Shown here piece after piece: positions 33,939 to 43,239 of a DNA stretch of 64,000 nt (positions within the stretch are counted from its first letter, which is position 1; each line of letters starts with the position of its first letter). Source of the stretch: Saccharopolyspora phatthalungensis. Lineage in GTDB: Bacteria > Actinomycetota > Actinomycetes > Mycobacteriales > Pseudonocardiaceae. The stretch covers positions 1,922,001-1,986,000 of the forward strand of contig NZ_JACHIW010000001.1 of the NCBI RefSeq assembly GCF_014203395.1, read 5' to 3'. The notes under the pieces are model-generated. The model was not told the origin of the DNA. It ran no database searches and worked only from the letters and a program-made list of their open reading frames with translations. Both the position numbers and the translations under genes were made by a program.

Positions 33939-34195
33939 AACTGATCTGGGATGAGCTCGCCTGGGCCGACTACGTCTGGTGGCAAACCGAAGACCGCAAA
34001 GTCCTCAAGCGCGTCAACACGCTCATCGAGGACATCGCCCGCAACGGCAACGAAGGCATCGGCAAGCCAGAGGCCCTGAAGCACGGGTTTCAGGGCTACT
34101 GGTCACGTCGAATCACCGACGAACACCGCTTGGTCTACAAGATCGCGGGTGACGAAATAAGAATTGCAACCTGCCGCTACCACTACGAGAAATAG
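33935..34195 (+). CDS. yoeB: YoeB-type mRNA interferase toxin
   Basis: Seen: 86 residues beginning MKLIWDELAWADYVWWQ and ending CRYHYEK. The catalytic Glu (KPEALKH), Arg (WSRRITDEHRLVYK) and the C-terminal HY are all present, so it looks active. Known: Txe/YoeB toxins cleave mRNA in the ribosomal A site. ATG 33935 overlaps the antitoxin stop. Inferred: intact chromosomal type II toxin-antitoxin module. Confidence 0.96.
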   Translation: MKLIWDELAWADYVWWQTEDRKVLKRVNTLIEDIARNGNEGIGKPEALKHGFQGYWSRRITDEHRLVYKIAGDEIRIATCRYHYEK

Positions 34196-34232
34196 TAGGC
34201 CCGGCGTCACGCACCCACCCGAGTCGAAGAGA

Positions 34233-34928
34233 TCAGACCTCGTCCCCAAGCGGTCCCAAACCGGTAGGGCAAGCACCACCGGACTGGTCACTGAGCTGGA
34301 CACCGGTGCCACCTAGGCCGCAGTAGCCGTTCGGGTTCTTGGCTTCGGACAGGTATTGCTGGTGGTAGGTCTCCGCGTAGTAGAAGTTCTGGAGGGGAGC
34401 TATTTCCGTGGTGATCGTGCCCAGGCCCGCTGCCGTCAGGGCCTTTTGGAACGCTTCCGCGCTGGCTTCGGCTTCGGCTCGTTGTTCGTCGTCCGCGTAG
34501 TAGATCGCCGAGCGGTACTGGGTGCCGATGTCGTTGCCCTGGCGCATGCCCTGGGTCGGGTCGTGGTTTTCCCAGAAGACCTTTAGGACCTGCTGGTAGC
34601 TGATCGCGGCCGGGTCGAAGACCACGAGGACCGCCTCGGTGTGGCCGGTCAGGCCGGAGCACACCTCTTCGTATGTCGGGTTCGGGGTGAAGCCGCCCGC
34701 GTAGCCCACCGCCGTCGACCACACGCCGCCGGTGCGCCAGAAGGTCCGCTCCGCTCCCCAAAAGCAGCCCATGCCGACCACCGCAGTGGCGTAGCCCGCC
34801 GGGAACGGCGGCACGATCCGGCGGTCCGGGAACACCGCGTGCCACTCCGCCACCGGAAGCGGGGTGGCACGGCCCGGCAGTGCCTCGGCCGGGTCGATCA
34901 GGCTGGTCTTGTCACCGAAAAGCGCCAT
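34233..34928 (-). CDS. msrA: Peptide methionine (S)-S-oxide reductase
   Basis: Seen: 231 residues with an N-terminal extension of ~45 residues, the catalytic [36 protein letters not shown] and [12 protein letters not shown]. The C-terminal resolving region reads [24 protein letters not shown]. Known: actinobacterial MsrA usually ends GGTGVxCP. Here nine residues separate GTGV from CP, an insertion that may shift the resolving Cys. Function: repair of oxidised methionine with thioredoxin or mycothiol-linked reductant. Confidence 0.95.
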   Translation of the reverse strand: MALFGDKTSLIDPAEALPGRATPLPVAEWHAVFPDRRIVPPFPAGYATAVVGMGCFWGAERTFWRTGGVWSTAVGYAGGFTPNPTYEEVCSGLTGHTEAVLVVFDPAAISYQQVLKVFWENHDPTQGMRQGNDIGTQYRSAIYYADDEQRAEAEASAEAFQKALTAAGLGTITTEIAPLQNFYYAETYHQQYLSEAKNPNGYCGLGGTGVQLSDQSGGACPTGLGPLGDEV

Positions 34929-34949
34929 GCACCCGAGGGTACGCGGCGG

Positions 34950-36881
34950 TCACGGATGGTCCGGCGCTTCCGGATACGGCGGGACCGGACGGGTCTCCTC
35001 CGCCGGCGTCGGCGGTGGCTCGGGGCGGGCGTGCCGACCAGGGGAGAGGCGGCCGGGAGGTCGGGACGACGGAGCCCGCCCGCCGTCCAAGTCGCCGGAC
35101 AACCGCTTGGCCAGCACCGACTCCTCCGGCGGCGGAGCTGGCGGACGGACCGGCGGCGGGTCGGCCGGGGAACGGGTTCGCCCGTACTCCCGACCGAGCG
35201 GCTGCTGGGTGCCGTTCATCGGAAGCCCGTCGAGCCGGGTGCCGTTGTGGCCGTCTTGCCCGTTCGGTCTGGGCCCGCCGTCCACGTCGGCGCGGTTGGA
35301 TCGGTTGCCGCCGTCCGGCGGGGGGCCGTTCGGCGAAGCACCTGTGCGCGGGGCGTTGTGCACCGGTGTGCCGTCCGGTGCAATCCAGGAGCGTCGCGCA
35401 CCGCTGCGTGAAGCACCGATGCCACGGGGCGGAGTGCCCGTGCGAGGCGTGGGGCCTGCTGGGATGTCGGCACGCACCGGCGGGCGGGGTTGTGCGGGGC
35501 GGGGTTGTGCGGGGCGGGTCTGTTCGGCCGGGCTCGGATTCGGGTGGGCCGGTGTCAGCTTGGTCGACGGTTCCGGCGGGACTTTTCCGTTCCGGCTGGG
35601 AAGGGACCTCGGCAGCGCGCGAGGCGGCGACGGTACGCCGACCGCTGCCCCGTCGAACTCGTCCGGCTCATCAAGACGCTCTTCCGGCCAATCAAGCTCG
35701 TTCGGCTCGTCCTCGTCGGTCGGATCCAGGTCGTCAAAATCGTCCGGTGTCTCGGAATCGTCGATTTCGTTGAAGTCGTCGGCCGGTTCCCGTTCCCTCT
35801 TCCTCGGTTCCGGGCTGACGTAGTGCCGCAGTCTCATCGTCGGCTCTTCGATGAACGTCCACGACAGCGTGCCGAAGACGTAGGCCAGCGGAGCCGCGCA
35901 GATCAGCATCAGCCATTGGTTGGCGATCCCGGCCATCGCCAGCAACTGCTGGATCGGGAAGCCCCACACGTACACGCCGTAACTGCCGTTGACCCACACG
36001 CCCGGCACCGTCAGCCGGGACGGCCAGAAATGCCCGGCCACCACCACGGCGTAGCTGACCGCGAAGGCCATCCAGAACGACGCGGTGATGCTGTTGGGCA
36101 TCAGCGCCAGCACCACGAGCCCGGCACCGGCCGCCAGCGGCGACAGCGGGATCCGGTACAGGTTCAGCACAACACCGAAGGCGAAGGCGACCAGGAACGC
36201 CACCAGCGACTCGATCGGCACGCTGAGGAACGAACCCGCCGACTCCGGACCGGGCAGTTGCTCCAGGTGCCGATCCCACGCGATGAGCCCGATCAGGGCG
36301 ACGACCATCAGCCAGCGGTAACGGTGCTTCCCGCCGCCGAGCAACAGCAGCACATAGAGACCGCCGTAGGCAAGCAGCTCCATCGGCAGCGTCCACAGCG
36401 ATCCATTCACCGCATTCGGCCAGGGGTTGTGCACGAACACACCGGGCAGTTCGTGTTTGAGGGTGAGCATCCCGGCGTTGTTGACGATGTAGCCCCAGGT
36501 GCCGTGGGCGGCGAAGTAGTCGCCGACGGACAGGGTCGTGATCATCGGACCGACGACCAGCGCCATGACGAACGAGACCGTGAGCATGGGCGGCCACAAC
36601 CGCAAGACGCGTTTGGCCGCGAACCGCACCGGATGCGGGTCTCGAACCCAACTTTCCGTGATCTGGAAGCCGCTCATCGCGAAGAAACCCATGAGGACGC
36701 CCTCGTCGGGCTGCAGCGGCCACTCCGGCGGAAACAGTTCGCCCGTGCCGACCAACGGCGAACTGTGCCCGTAGATGACCAGCACGGCGCCGATCATGCG
36801 GATCCAGGCGAACCCGTGATGTGGCTCGGCGAACCACTCCGGGCGGGTGTGGACGACCCGCGCGTCATCCACCCAGATCAC
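34950..36881 (-). CDS. OafA/YrhL-type membrane acyltransferase with long disordered tail
   Basis: Seen: 643 residues. The first ~370 form an acyltransferase-3 domain: an R-x10-GH segment (RMIGAVLVIYGHSSPLVG), MGFFAMSGFQITESW and ~10 hydrophobic helices ending FIEEPTMRLRHY. The remaining ~270 residues are low complexity, rich in Pro, Arg, Gly and Asn, with an acidic patch (NEIDDSETPDDFDDLDPTDEDEPNEL) just after the last helix. Known: these integral membrane enzymes O-acetylate polysaccharides or lipids. Inferred: modifies a surface glycan; the tail is probably cytoplasmic and disordered. Acceptor unknown. Confidence 0.85.
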   Translation of the reverse strand: MIWVDDARVVHTRPEWFAEPHHGFAWIRMIGAVLVIYGHSSPLVGTGELFPPEWPLQPDEGVLMGFFAMSGFQITESWVRDPHPVRFAAKRVLRLWPPMLTVSFVMALVVGPMITTLSVGDYFAAHGTWGYIVNNAGMLTLKHELPGVFVHNPWPNAVNGSLWTLPMELLAYGGLYVLLLLGGGKHRYRWLMVVALIGLIAWDRHLEQLPGPESAGSFLSVPIESLVAFLVAFAFGVVLNLYRIPLSPLAAGAGLVVLALMPNSITASFWMAFAVSYAVVVAGHFWPSRLTVPGVWVNGSYGVYVWGFPIQQLLAMAGIANQWLMLICAAPLAYVFGTLSWTFIEEPTMRLRHYVSPEPRKREREPADDFNEIDDSETPDDFDDLDPTDEDEPNELDWPEERLDEPDEFDGAAVGVPSPPRALPRSLPSRNGKVPPEPSTKLTPAHPNPSPAEQTRPAQPRPAQPRPPVRADIPAGPTPRTGTPPRGIGASRSGARRSWIAPDGTPVHNAPRTGASPNGPPPDGGNRSNRADVDGGPRPNGQDGHNGTRLDGLPMNGTQQPLGREYGRTRSPADPPPVRPPAPPPEESVLAKRLSGDLDGGRAPSSRPPGRLSPGRHARPEPPPTPAEETRPVPPYPEAPDHP

Positions 36882-37098
36882 CCCATCAAGTCATGTCCCC
36901 GACCGGAGAAGTCAACGCTGCGTAGCCTAACTCGGGTCTCGATGGTTGTGGTCCTTTTACCTTCTGGTGGCCCAGTCCGACCAGACCGCGAGTCGGATCG
37001 TTATCCGGCCGGTGCACCCCGGACCCGGTTGCGGGTGCCAGAATGGCGGTCGATCGCAAGTGGGGGCGTTCGAGGAAAAATCCGGAAAGGGCGCATCG

Positions 37099-38307
37099 GT
37101 GACCTGGCAAGACGAGTTGCAGAATCTCGACGCCGAACTCGCGGCAGGGCGAATTTCCGCCGAGGAGTACCGCCAGCGGCGAGACGCCGTGCTCGGCCGG
37201 GCCCAGGACGGGCAGAATGGGCCTTCGTCCGGCGGTTTCCCGCAGCAGCAGCCGCACGCAGGCACGCCATCAGGCGGTTTCCCGCAGCAGCAACCACAGC
37301 AACAGGCCAACCCGTTCCCGCCGGCGTTCAGCTGGGGAGATGCCGCCGCCCAAGGCGCGCAGCAGCAATCACAGCAAGGCGGTGTGCCGGAGGAAGCCAC
37401 GCAGGTCGTGCCGAACCCGCTCGCCGGCGCGCAGCAGCGGGGTGACTCGGAGAGCACCCAGGTGGTCAACCTCAACCAGCCGCCGCAGTGGGGACCACAA
37501 CAGTCGCAGTGGGGACCGCAGCAGGGTTGGGGCGCTGTCGAAAGCAGCGGCACGCCGTGGGGCGACGACCTGCCGGGTACACCGGAGCACGGCGACGCGT
37601 CGTGGATGCGGCAGGGCCCCGAGGTGTTCGAGACGGCGGGCAAACCGGGCAAGGGCAAGCTGATCGCGGGACTGTCCATCGGCGGCGTGCTGCTGATCGG
37701 CTTGATCATCGCCGGGATCTTCTACTTCACCTCCGGCGGTAGCACGCCCGCCGAGCAGACCGCAGCGCCCGCGCCGCCGCCCCCGGTGCGGACCAAGCAG
37801 CTGCCCGCGCCGCCGCCGGCGCACCCGAATCCCCCGGCCAGCTCGCAGGAAGTGCTGGTCCCCGTTTCCGGCCCGGCCCACCCCTGGACCGGCGCGCTGG
37901 ACCTGGCGAGCCTGCAAGGCGCCAAGGCCGGTCTGCTGCAGCCGAAGGCGGTGCTCGACACCGCGGTCCAGAGCGGGCTGATCGACGGCTGGTTCAACGG
38001 CACCGAGGGCGCCACCCCGAAGACGACGCTGCTAACGCTGCAACTGCCCAATCCGAACGCCGCCAAGAGCGTGGTGGACCAGTACCTGGCCGCCCAGCAG
38101 GGCCTGTCCACTGTGGATGGGCTGTCGTACCAGGGAGTCAAGGTTGTCAACACCGGCGGCACGTTCCGCACCGCCTATGTGGCGCACAACTGGGCGGTCA
38201 TCATCGACGTCAGCGGCGCGTCGGACCAGAAGGAGGCGGCCCGGCAGGCGTTCAAGTCGGTGCTTGACCAGCAGCTCAACCACACGCCGCCGACGGTCCG
38301 CGACTGA
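37099..38307 (+). CDS. SHOCT-type Gln/Pro-rich single-pass membrane protein
   Basis: Seen: GTG 37099 (TWQDELQNLDAELAAGRISAEEYRQRRDAVLG) follows GGAAAGGG by ~7 nt; 402 residues. An N-terminal SHOCT-like helix pair is followed by ~140 residues rich in Gln/Pro/Gly with repeats of GGFPQQQP and WGPQQ, one transmembrane helix (LIAGLSIGGVLLIGLIIAGIFYF), a Pro-rich linker and a ~160-residue extracellular domain. Known: similar proteins are common in Pseudonocardiaceae and Mycobacteriales with unknown role. Inferred: cell-envelope protein. Confidence 0.85.
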   Translation: MTWQDELQNLDAELAAGRISAEEYRQRRDAVLGRAQDGQNGPSSGGFPQQQPHAGTPSGGFPQQQPQQQANPFPPAFSWGDAAAQGAQQQSQQGGVPEEATQVVPNPLAGAQQRGDSESTQVVNLNQPPQWGPQQSQWGPQQGWGAVESSGTPWGDDLPGTPEHGDASWMRQGPEVFETAGKPGKGKLIAGLSIGGVLLIGLIIAGIFYFTSGGSTPAEQTAAPAPPPPVRTKQLPAPPPAHPNPPASSQEVLVPVSGPAHPWTGALDLASLQGAKAGLLQPKAVLDTAVQSGLIDGWFNGTEGATPKTTLLTLQLPNPNAAKSVVDQYLAAQQGLSTVDGLSYQGVKVVNTGGTFRTAYVAHNWAVIIDVSGASDQKEAARQAFKSVLDQQLNHTPPTVRD

Positions 38308-38316
38308 TCCATCCCT

Positions 38317-38341
38317 GCGATTTCAATGGAAACCGGAGCGC
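38317..38341. repeat. Left arm of the disrupted terminator plus 7-bp target duplication
   Basis: GCGATTTCAATGGAAACCGG (38317-38336) is the exact reverse complement of 39793-39812. GGAGCGC (38335-38341) is repeated at 39787-39793. Removing the IS and one duplication restores a 20-bp perfect stem with a 4-base loop. Confidence 0.85.
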
Positions 38342-39786
38342 CTAGGGTTTCGGGTTTTTTGGGGTGGTGGTCGGTGTGGCGGCGTGACTTGAGGTGATCA
38401 TGAAAGGAGCATCGGCGGTTCCTACCACGTCTCCGAGAAGAGAGTGCCGCCGATGCTCCAGCCCGTGACCTTACCTGCCTCGCTGGCCGTTGTGGTGGAG
38501 GCGTTCCGGGGCTGTTTCACCGCTCCGTCGTTTCAGACCTTCACCATGCTGGTGGCGGGGTTGATCACGCAGACCGGGCGTGGCACGGTGTGCGGGATGC
38601 TCACCGCGGCCGGGATGGCCGGGCGGCGTCACCATGACTGGGCGCACCGGTTTTTCGCCGAGGCCCGCTGGTCGGCCGACCGGCTGGGGCTGACGCTGGC
38701 CGCCCTGCTCGTCGACCGGCTGCTGGATACCGATGCGGTGATCGAGATAGCGGTGGACGACACGCTGTTTCGCCGGTCGGGCCGCAAGATCCACGCTGCC
38801 GCCTGGCATCACGACCCCACCAGTCCCAGCCCGGTCAAGACCACCGGCTGGGGGCATTGCTGGGTCGTGGCCGGCCTTGTCCTGCACCCCTCATGGAGCC
38901 GCAGGCCGGTGTGCCTGCCCGTGCTGGCGCGGCTGTGGCGCCCGGGCGGGACGCCGAAACCGCAGCAGGCTCGTGAGTTGATCGAGCTACTCGCCGCCCG
39001 GTTACCCGGGCGCCGGTTTCATGTCGTCGCTGACGCTTTCTACGGCACCCGCCACTGGCGCGGGCTGCCCGCACACCTGAGCTTGACCACCCGGCCGAGA
39101 TCGAACGCGGCCCTGCACGAGATCCACGAACCCCTCCCGGGTGTGGTCGGCCGGCCCCGCTACAAAGGCCCCAAGACCACCCTCGCCGAGATCGCCGAAC
39201 ACCAGCACTGGCGCACGGTCACGGTGACCCGCTACGGCCGCACCGAGACCACCCGCCTGCTGGAACACCGCTGCCTGTGGCCGCACATCCTGCTGCGCCA
39301 GCACGCGCGCGTCATCCTCGTCCACGACGGCCGGCCCCGCCGCGACGGACGCGCCTGGGACCTGGCATTGATCACCACCGACCTCGACACCCCCGCCGAG
39401 CAGATCATCGAACGCTACGCAGCCCGCTGGGCCATCGAAGTCACCTTCCACCAAGCCAAACACGACCTCGGTGCCGGTCAGGCCCGCAACCGCACCCCCC
39501 ACGCCGTGGAACGCACCGTGCCCTTCGGACTCGTCTGCTACAGCCTGGTCTACCTCTGGTACGCCCTAGCAGGACACGACCCCACCGACGTCACCGACCG
39601 GCGCCGCACCGCACCCTGGTACACCACCAAAACCGAACCCTCCTACCAAGACATGCTCATCAAACTCCGACGAGTCCTCATCGCCGAACAATTTCGACCC
39701 ACACCACCCCGACCACCAACCCCACAAGAAACCCTCCAAGTCCACCACGCCTGGGCAACAGCCACCGCATAACCCCGAAACCCCAG
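38342..39786. mobile_element. IS701-like insertion sequence
   Basis: 1445 bp. The ends CTAGGGTTTCGGG (38342) and CCCGAAACCCCAG (ending 39786) are inverted repeats with one mismatch in 13. It is flanked by the 7-bp direct repeat GGAGCGC on both sides and contains one intact transposase gene. It is inserted between two convergent genes, in the loop of their shared terminator. The duplication length is longer than the 4 bp I expect for IS701 itself, so family placement rests on the transposase. Confidence 0.85.
38453..39772 (+). CDS. IS701/IS4-superfamily (DDE) transposase
   Basis: Seen: ATG 38453 (MLQPVTLPASLAVVVEAFRG) gives 439 residues; an earlier in-frame ATG at 38444 is possible. DDE features: IEIAVDDTLFRRSG (first Asp), HVVADAFYGTRHW (second Asp) and AARWAIEVTFHQAKHDLGAGQARNRTPHAVERT, which carries the Glu and the YREK-like Y-x2-R segment (YAARWAIE). 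Known: transposases of this group move by cut and paste. No internal stop or frameshift, so the element may be active. Confidence 0.95.
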   Translation: MLQPVTLPASLAVVVEAFRGCFTAPSFQTFTMLVAGLITQTGRGTVCGMLTAAGMAGRRHHDWAHRFFAEARWSADRLGLTLAALLVDRLLDTDAVIEIAVDDTLFRRSGRKIHAAAWHHDPTSPSPVKTTGWGHCWVVAGLVLHPSWSRRPVCLPVLARLWRPGGTPKPQQARELIELLAARLPGRRFHVVADAFYGTRHWRGLPAHLSLTTRPRSNAALHEIHEPLPGVVGRPRYKGPKTTLAEIAEHQHWRTVTVTRYGRTETTRLLEHRCLWPHILLRQHARVILVHDGRPRRDGRAWDLALITTDLDTPAEQIIERYAARWAIEVTFHQAKHDLGAGQARNRTPHAVERTVPFGLVCYSLVYLWYALAGHDPTDVTDRRRTAPWYTTKTEPSYQDMLIKLRRVLIAEQFRPTPPRPPTPQETLQVHHAWATATA

Positions 39787-39812
39787 GGAGCGCCGGTTTC
39801 CATTGAAATCGC
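39787..39812. repeat. Right target duplication and right terminator arm
   Basis: GGAGCGC (39787-39793) duplicates the left flank. CCGGTTTCCATTGAAATCGC (39793-39812) is the complement of the left arm at 38317-38336. It lies 19 bases beyond the stop of the glycosyltransferase gene. Confidence 0.85.
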
Positions 39813-39831
39813 GCAGCAGTGAACTCGCGCG

Positions 39832-42800
39832 TCAGGCCTCGTAGTCGGTAGTGGCGAGGAGTTCGCCGAGGGCCGCCCGGGAGACGTCCGGGCCGAACTG
39901 GGCGGCGATGCCCGCCTTGCCCGCCTCGGACAGCCGCCGCCAGTCGTCGTCATCGGTGAGCAGCCGGACAGTCGCCTCGGCAAGCCCCGCCGCGTCATCG
40001 GCGACCAGCACCTCTTGGCCGTCCGTCAGGTGCATGCCCTCGATCGCCACCGCCGTGCCGACCACCGGCACCCCCAGGCTGAGGCTTTCGCCGACCTTGC
40101 CCTTGACCCCGGCACCGAAGCGCAACGGCGCGAGCGTGACGCGGCTCATGGCATATCTCGGCCCCAGGTCCGCGACCCAGCCGTGCACCTGCACGCCGGG
40201 CCCGGCCAGCGCCCGCACCTCGTCGGTCGGGTTGCTGCCGACGATGTGCAGCACCGCGTCCGGGCATTTCTCCCGCACCAGCGGCATAATCTCGCGCGCC
40301 GCCCAACGCGCGGCGTCGACGTTCGGCGGGTGGTCAAAGCTGCCGACGAACAACGCGTCCTGCCGTCCGTCCGGCTTCGCCGGGCTCCAGTCGACCTCGT
40401 GCACATTGGACAGCACCCGCACGTCGGCGTCCGGGACCAGCTCGCGAAGCAACGCCTGTTCGGTCTCGGACACCACCAGCGTCACGTCGCAGGAGCGGGT
40501 CAGCCCGAGCTCCATCTGCCGCGACGCGAAAGCCTTGCGCCGCAGCGCTTCCGCTCGCGCCGCCTCGCCCTGTTCCGCGGCGAGCTCGGCCTGCCGCTCC
40601 AGCCGGAGGAAGTGCACGTCAACGGTGTCGTAGGCGATCACGGCCTGCGGCGCGCAGGTGCGCAGCTCCTCGACCAGGCTCCAGGCGACCTGCGGTCGGG
40701 ATAACAGGGCCAGCGAGATCTCCGAGCCCGCCTCGTGCAGGAACGCCTGTTGCAGTTCGGGTTCGGGCAGGACCGTGACGCCGCGCTGTTGCAGTTCGGT
40801 GGTGTAGGGCTCCAGGCGCGCGTGGTTGCCGGGGAAGAACACCACCCGGCAGCCGAGCTGGACGAATTGCTCCAGCACCCGGCGAATCCGCACCGACCCG
40901 GAGTCGAAGTCCGGACGCGGCACCTGGTAGTCCTTGACCAGCACGATCGGTCCGTGGTGGCCGCGGGTGCCGCGTTGCCGGGCTAGCCAGAGGTTGCGCG
41001 GCGAGGCTTCCGGCAGGTGTTCGGCGGCCAGCGTCTCGGCCCACTTCGCCACAAACACCTGGCGGTTGAGCTCCTGGTGCTTCTTCACGCCGGTGCTTAG
41101 GTCGGTGCCGTTGGACACGCCTTCGTGGTGCACGACGACCGCCTTCGGCTGCACCACGGTCCGGTAACCGGCCGCGCGCACCGCGAACGCCAGGTCGGTG
41201 TCTTCGTAGTAGGCGGGTGCGTAGCGGGTGTCGAAGCCGCCGACCTGCCGGAACACGTTCGTACGCACCAGGATCGCCGCGCCGGAGCAGTAGTCGACAT
41301 CGCGCACGACGTTGAACTCGGAGCCGGCCGGCTCGGTGTTGCGGCCGTAATTCCAGCCGTGGCCGTCGGACCACACGATGCCGCCGCACTCTTGCAGCCG
41401 ACCGTCCGGGTAGACCAGCTTGGCCCCGACCAGCCCGATGCGTTCGTCGGCGCGGATCGTGTCCATCAGGATGTCCAGCCAGGACTCGGTGACCTCGGCG
41501 TCGTTGTTCAGGAAGAAGAGGTACTCACCGCGCGCGTTCTCGGCACCCAGGTTGCAGGCGCCGATAAACCCGAGGTTTCGTTCGGCGCGCACCAGCCGGA
41601 CGCCCTCGCAGGCGGCGAGCTTCTCGGCGCTGTCGTCCGGAGAGGCGTCGTCGACGACGATCACCTCGAACGGCACGGACACCACATGTCCGCCGAGGAA
41701 CCGCAGGCACTGGCGGGTGTAGGGCCACTTGCCGTGCACCGGCACGATCACGCTGACCAGCGGCTTGTCGCTGTACGGCACCGGCAGCGGCCCGGTCTCG
41801 ACCACCTCGCCGATCTCCGGCACGCCGGGCTTACGCCCGAGCATGATCTCGTAGGCATCGCGGCGCGCAGTCCCGCGCGGCGCTACGCGCTCGACGACCT
41901 TGCGGTACTTCGTCACCGCGCGCTGCACCAGCGCGGAGTTCTGCGCGGACAGCTCCGCGTTCGCCGCGCCGAGCTCGGCCGCCTGCCGCTCGGCGTCCGC
42001 TACGCGTCCTTCGAGCCTCGCGACGGTGTCGCGCAACCACTCGATGCGTGCCGCGTCGCGCTCGCCGCTCTGCTCGTGTTCGCGCAGCTCGCCGCCGATG
42101 CGGTCGAGCTCTGCTCTCAGCTTCGCCTGCTCGCGAACGCCCTGTTGGGCGTGCTTCTCTTCCTGCTTGCGCAGCTCCTCCAGCCGCGTGATCACGTTCT
42201 TGAGTTCTTCGGATTCGGCTCGGCTGCGCTGGTAGAGCTCGTTGAGCTTCGCGACGTCGGCGACCGCTGCGTCGCGTTGCTCGATGATCGGCGTGACATC
42301 GCTCCCGCGGCAGGCGAGGGTGAGATTCGCGTCGGTCAGCACCGCGGCGGCGGGAAGTTTCGGCAGGTGCTTGTCCGAGGCGACGCCCAGCAGGTACGTG
42401 TGCGGCACGCCCTGCCGGACCGACCATTCGCCGTCGCGCTCTTCGATGGTTTGCAGGCGGACGCCCTCGATCGCGGTGTCCGGGTCGCCGGGGTCGGCGG
42501 GGGTGAGCAGCGAACCGACGGTGACGTTCTGCTTCAGCACGGCCACGTGCCGGAACGCGCCCTCCAGCAACGTTTCGTACTGCTTCGCCGTGAGTTCCTT
42601 GACGTGGTACGGGTTGTCGTTGCCGTGCTCATGCGAATAGACCGCCGTGTCCGGGGTGCTGCTCAGGAACAGTCCACCTTGGACGAGCCGGGACTTGACC
42701 AGGCGCAGCACGGCGTCGTGGTCCTCGACGTGTTCGATCGCCTCAAAGCAGACGATCACGTCGAAGGGCTTGGCGTCGGCGAGCAGTTCGGCGTCGATGA

Positions 42801-43155
42801 TCGACCCGATGTGGAAGCTGACGTCACGGCTGCCGTAGTTGTGCTGGGCGTGCTCGACCGTCGCGGGGTCGATATCCACCCCGACCACTTCGGCACCCTC
42901 GGCGGCCAGCAGCGCCGCGCCGTAGCCCTCGCCGCAGGCGAGGTCGAGCACCCGCTTGCCGCGCACGAAACGGGCCGCCAGGGCGTAGCGGTGGTAGTGC
43001 TCGTAGATGACCTGCACGTCATCGGTCCACGGCACGCAGCGCTCGCCGGTCCAGTCGATCAGCCGCTTGTCCATCCGGTTCCTCACCGCGTACGGAAAAT
43101 CCCACAGCAGGCTAGCGTCCACGTACGGGTGATTGTGGGGAGCCGTCGAAATCAT
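39832..43155 (-). CDS. Fused SAM methyltransferase, coiled coil, GT2 and GT4 glycosyltransferase
   Basis: Seen: 1107 residues in one frame. N-terminal class I methyltransferase (VLDLACGEGYGAALLAAEGAEVVGVDID near 69-96), a Glu/Arg-rich coiled coil (~290-430), then a GT2 domain (PLVSVIVPVHGKWPYTRQCLRFL, VVDDASPDD, FFLNNDAEVTESWLD and YYEDTDLAFAVR). The C-terminal GT1/GT4 domain has ALFVGSFDHPPNVDAARWAAREI and RFGAGVKGKVGESLSLGVPVVGT. Known: such modular enzymes build or cap surface polysaccharides, with the coiled coil acting as a molecular ruler. Inferred: cell-surface glycan synthesis, in keeping with the UDP-glucose dehydrogenase and acyltransferase genes nearby. No membrane helix. Confidence 0.9.
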   Translation of the reverse strand: MISTAPHNHPYVDASLLWDFPYAVRNRMDKRLIDWTGERCVPWTDDVQVIYEHYHRYALAARFVRGKRVLDLACGEGYGAALLAAEGAEVVGVDIDPATVEHAQHNYGSRDVSFHIGSIIDAELLADAKPFDVIVCFEAIEHVEDHDAVLRLVKSRLVQGGLFLSSTPDTAVYSHEHGNDNPYHVKELTAKQYETLLEGAFRHVAVLKQNVTVGSLLTPADPGDPDTAIEGVRLQTIEERDGEWSVRQGVPHTYLLGVASDKHLPKLPAAAVLTDANLTLACRGSDVTPIIEQRDAAVADVAKLNELYQRSRAESEELKNVITRLEELRKQEEKHAQQGVREQAKLRAELDRIGGELREHEQSGERDAARIEWLRDTVARLEGRVADAERQAAELGAANAELSAQNSALVQRAVTKYRKVVERVAPRGTARRDAYEIMLGRKPGVPEIGEVVETGPLPVPYSDKPLVSVIVPVHGKWPYTRQCLRFLGGHVVSVPFEVIVVDDASPDDSAEKLAACEGVRLVRAERNLGFIGACNLGAENARGEYLFFLNNDAEVTESWLDILMDTIRADERIGLVGAKLVYPDGRLQECGGIVWSDGHGWNYGRNTEPAGSEFNVVRDVDYCSGAAILVRTNVFRQVGGFDTRYAPAYYEDTDLAFAVRAAGYRTVVQPKAVVVHHEGVSNGTDLSTGVKKHQELNRQVFVAKWAETLAAEHLPEASPRNLWLARQRGTRGHHGPIVLVKDYQVPRPDFDSGSVRIRRVLEQFVQLGCRVVFFPGNHARLEPYTTELQQRGVTVLPEPELQQAFLHEAGSEISLALLSRPQVAWSLVEELRTCAPQAVIAYDTVDVHFLRLERQAELAAEQGEAARAEALRRKAFASRQMELGLTRSCDVTLVVSETEQALLRELVPDADVRVLSNVHEVDWSPAKPDGRQDALFVGSFDHPPNVDAARWAAREIMPLVREKCPDAVLHIVGSNPTDEVRALAGPGVQVHGWVADLGPRYAMSRVTLAPLRFGAGVKGKVGESLSLGVPVVGTAVAIEGMHLTDGQEVLVADDAAGLAEATVRLLTDDDDWRRLSEAGKAGIAAQFGPDVSRAALGELLATTDYEA

Positions 43156-43239
43156 GCGCGGCCAGTCAGGTGGTGATGGCGAAGGGCAGGCCGCCGGTCA
43201 GCGGGACGCGGTCCGGAATCGCCCGTTAAGGTGGTTCGC

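Noticed and set aside
41125..43176. 683-codon plus-strand open frame
   Set aside because: Antisense to the fused glycosyltransferase gene with its methyltransferase and GT signatures.
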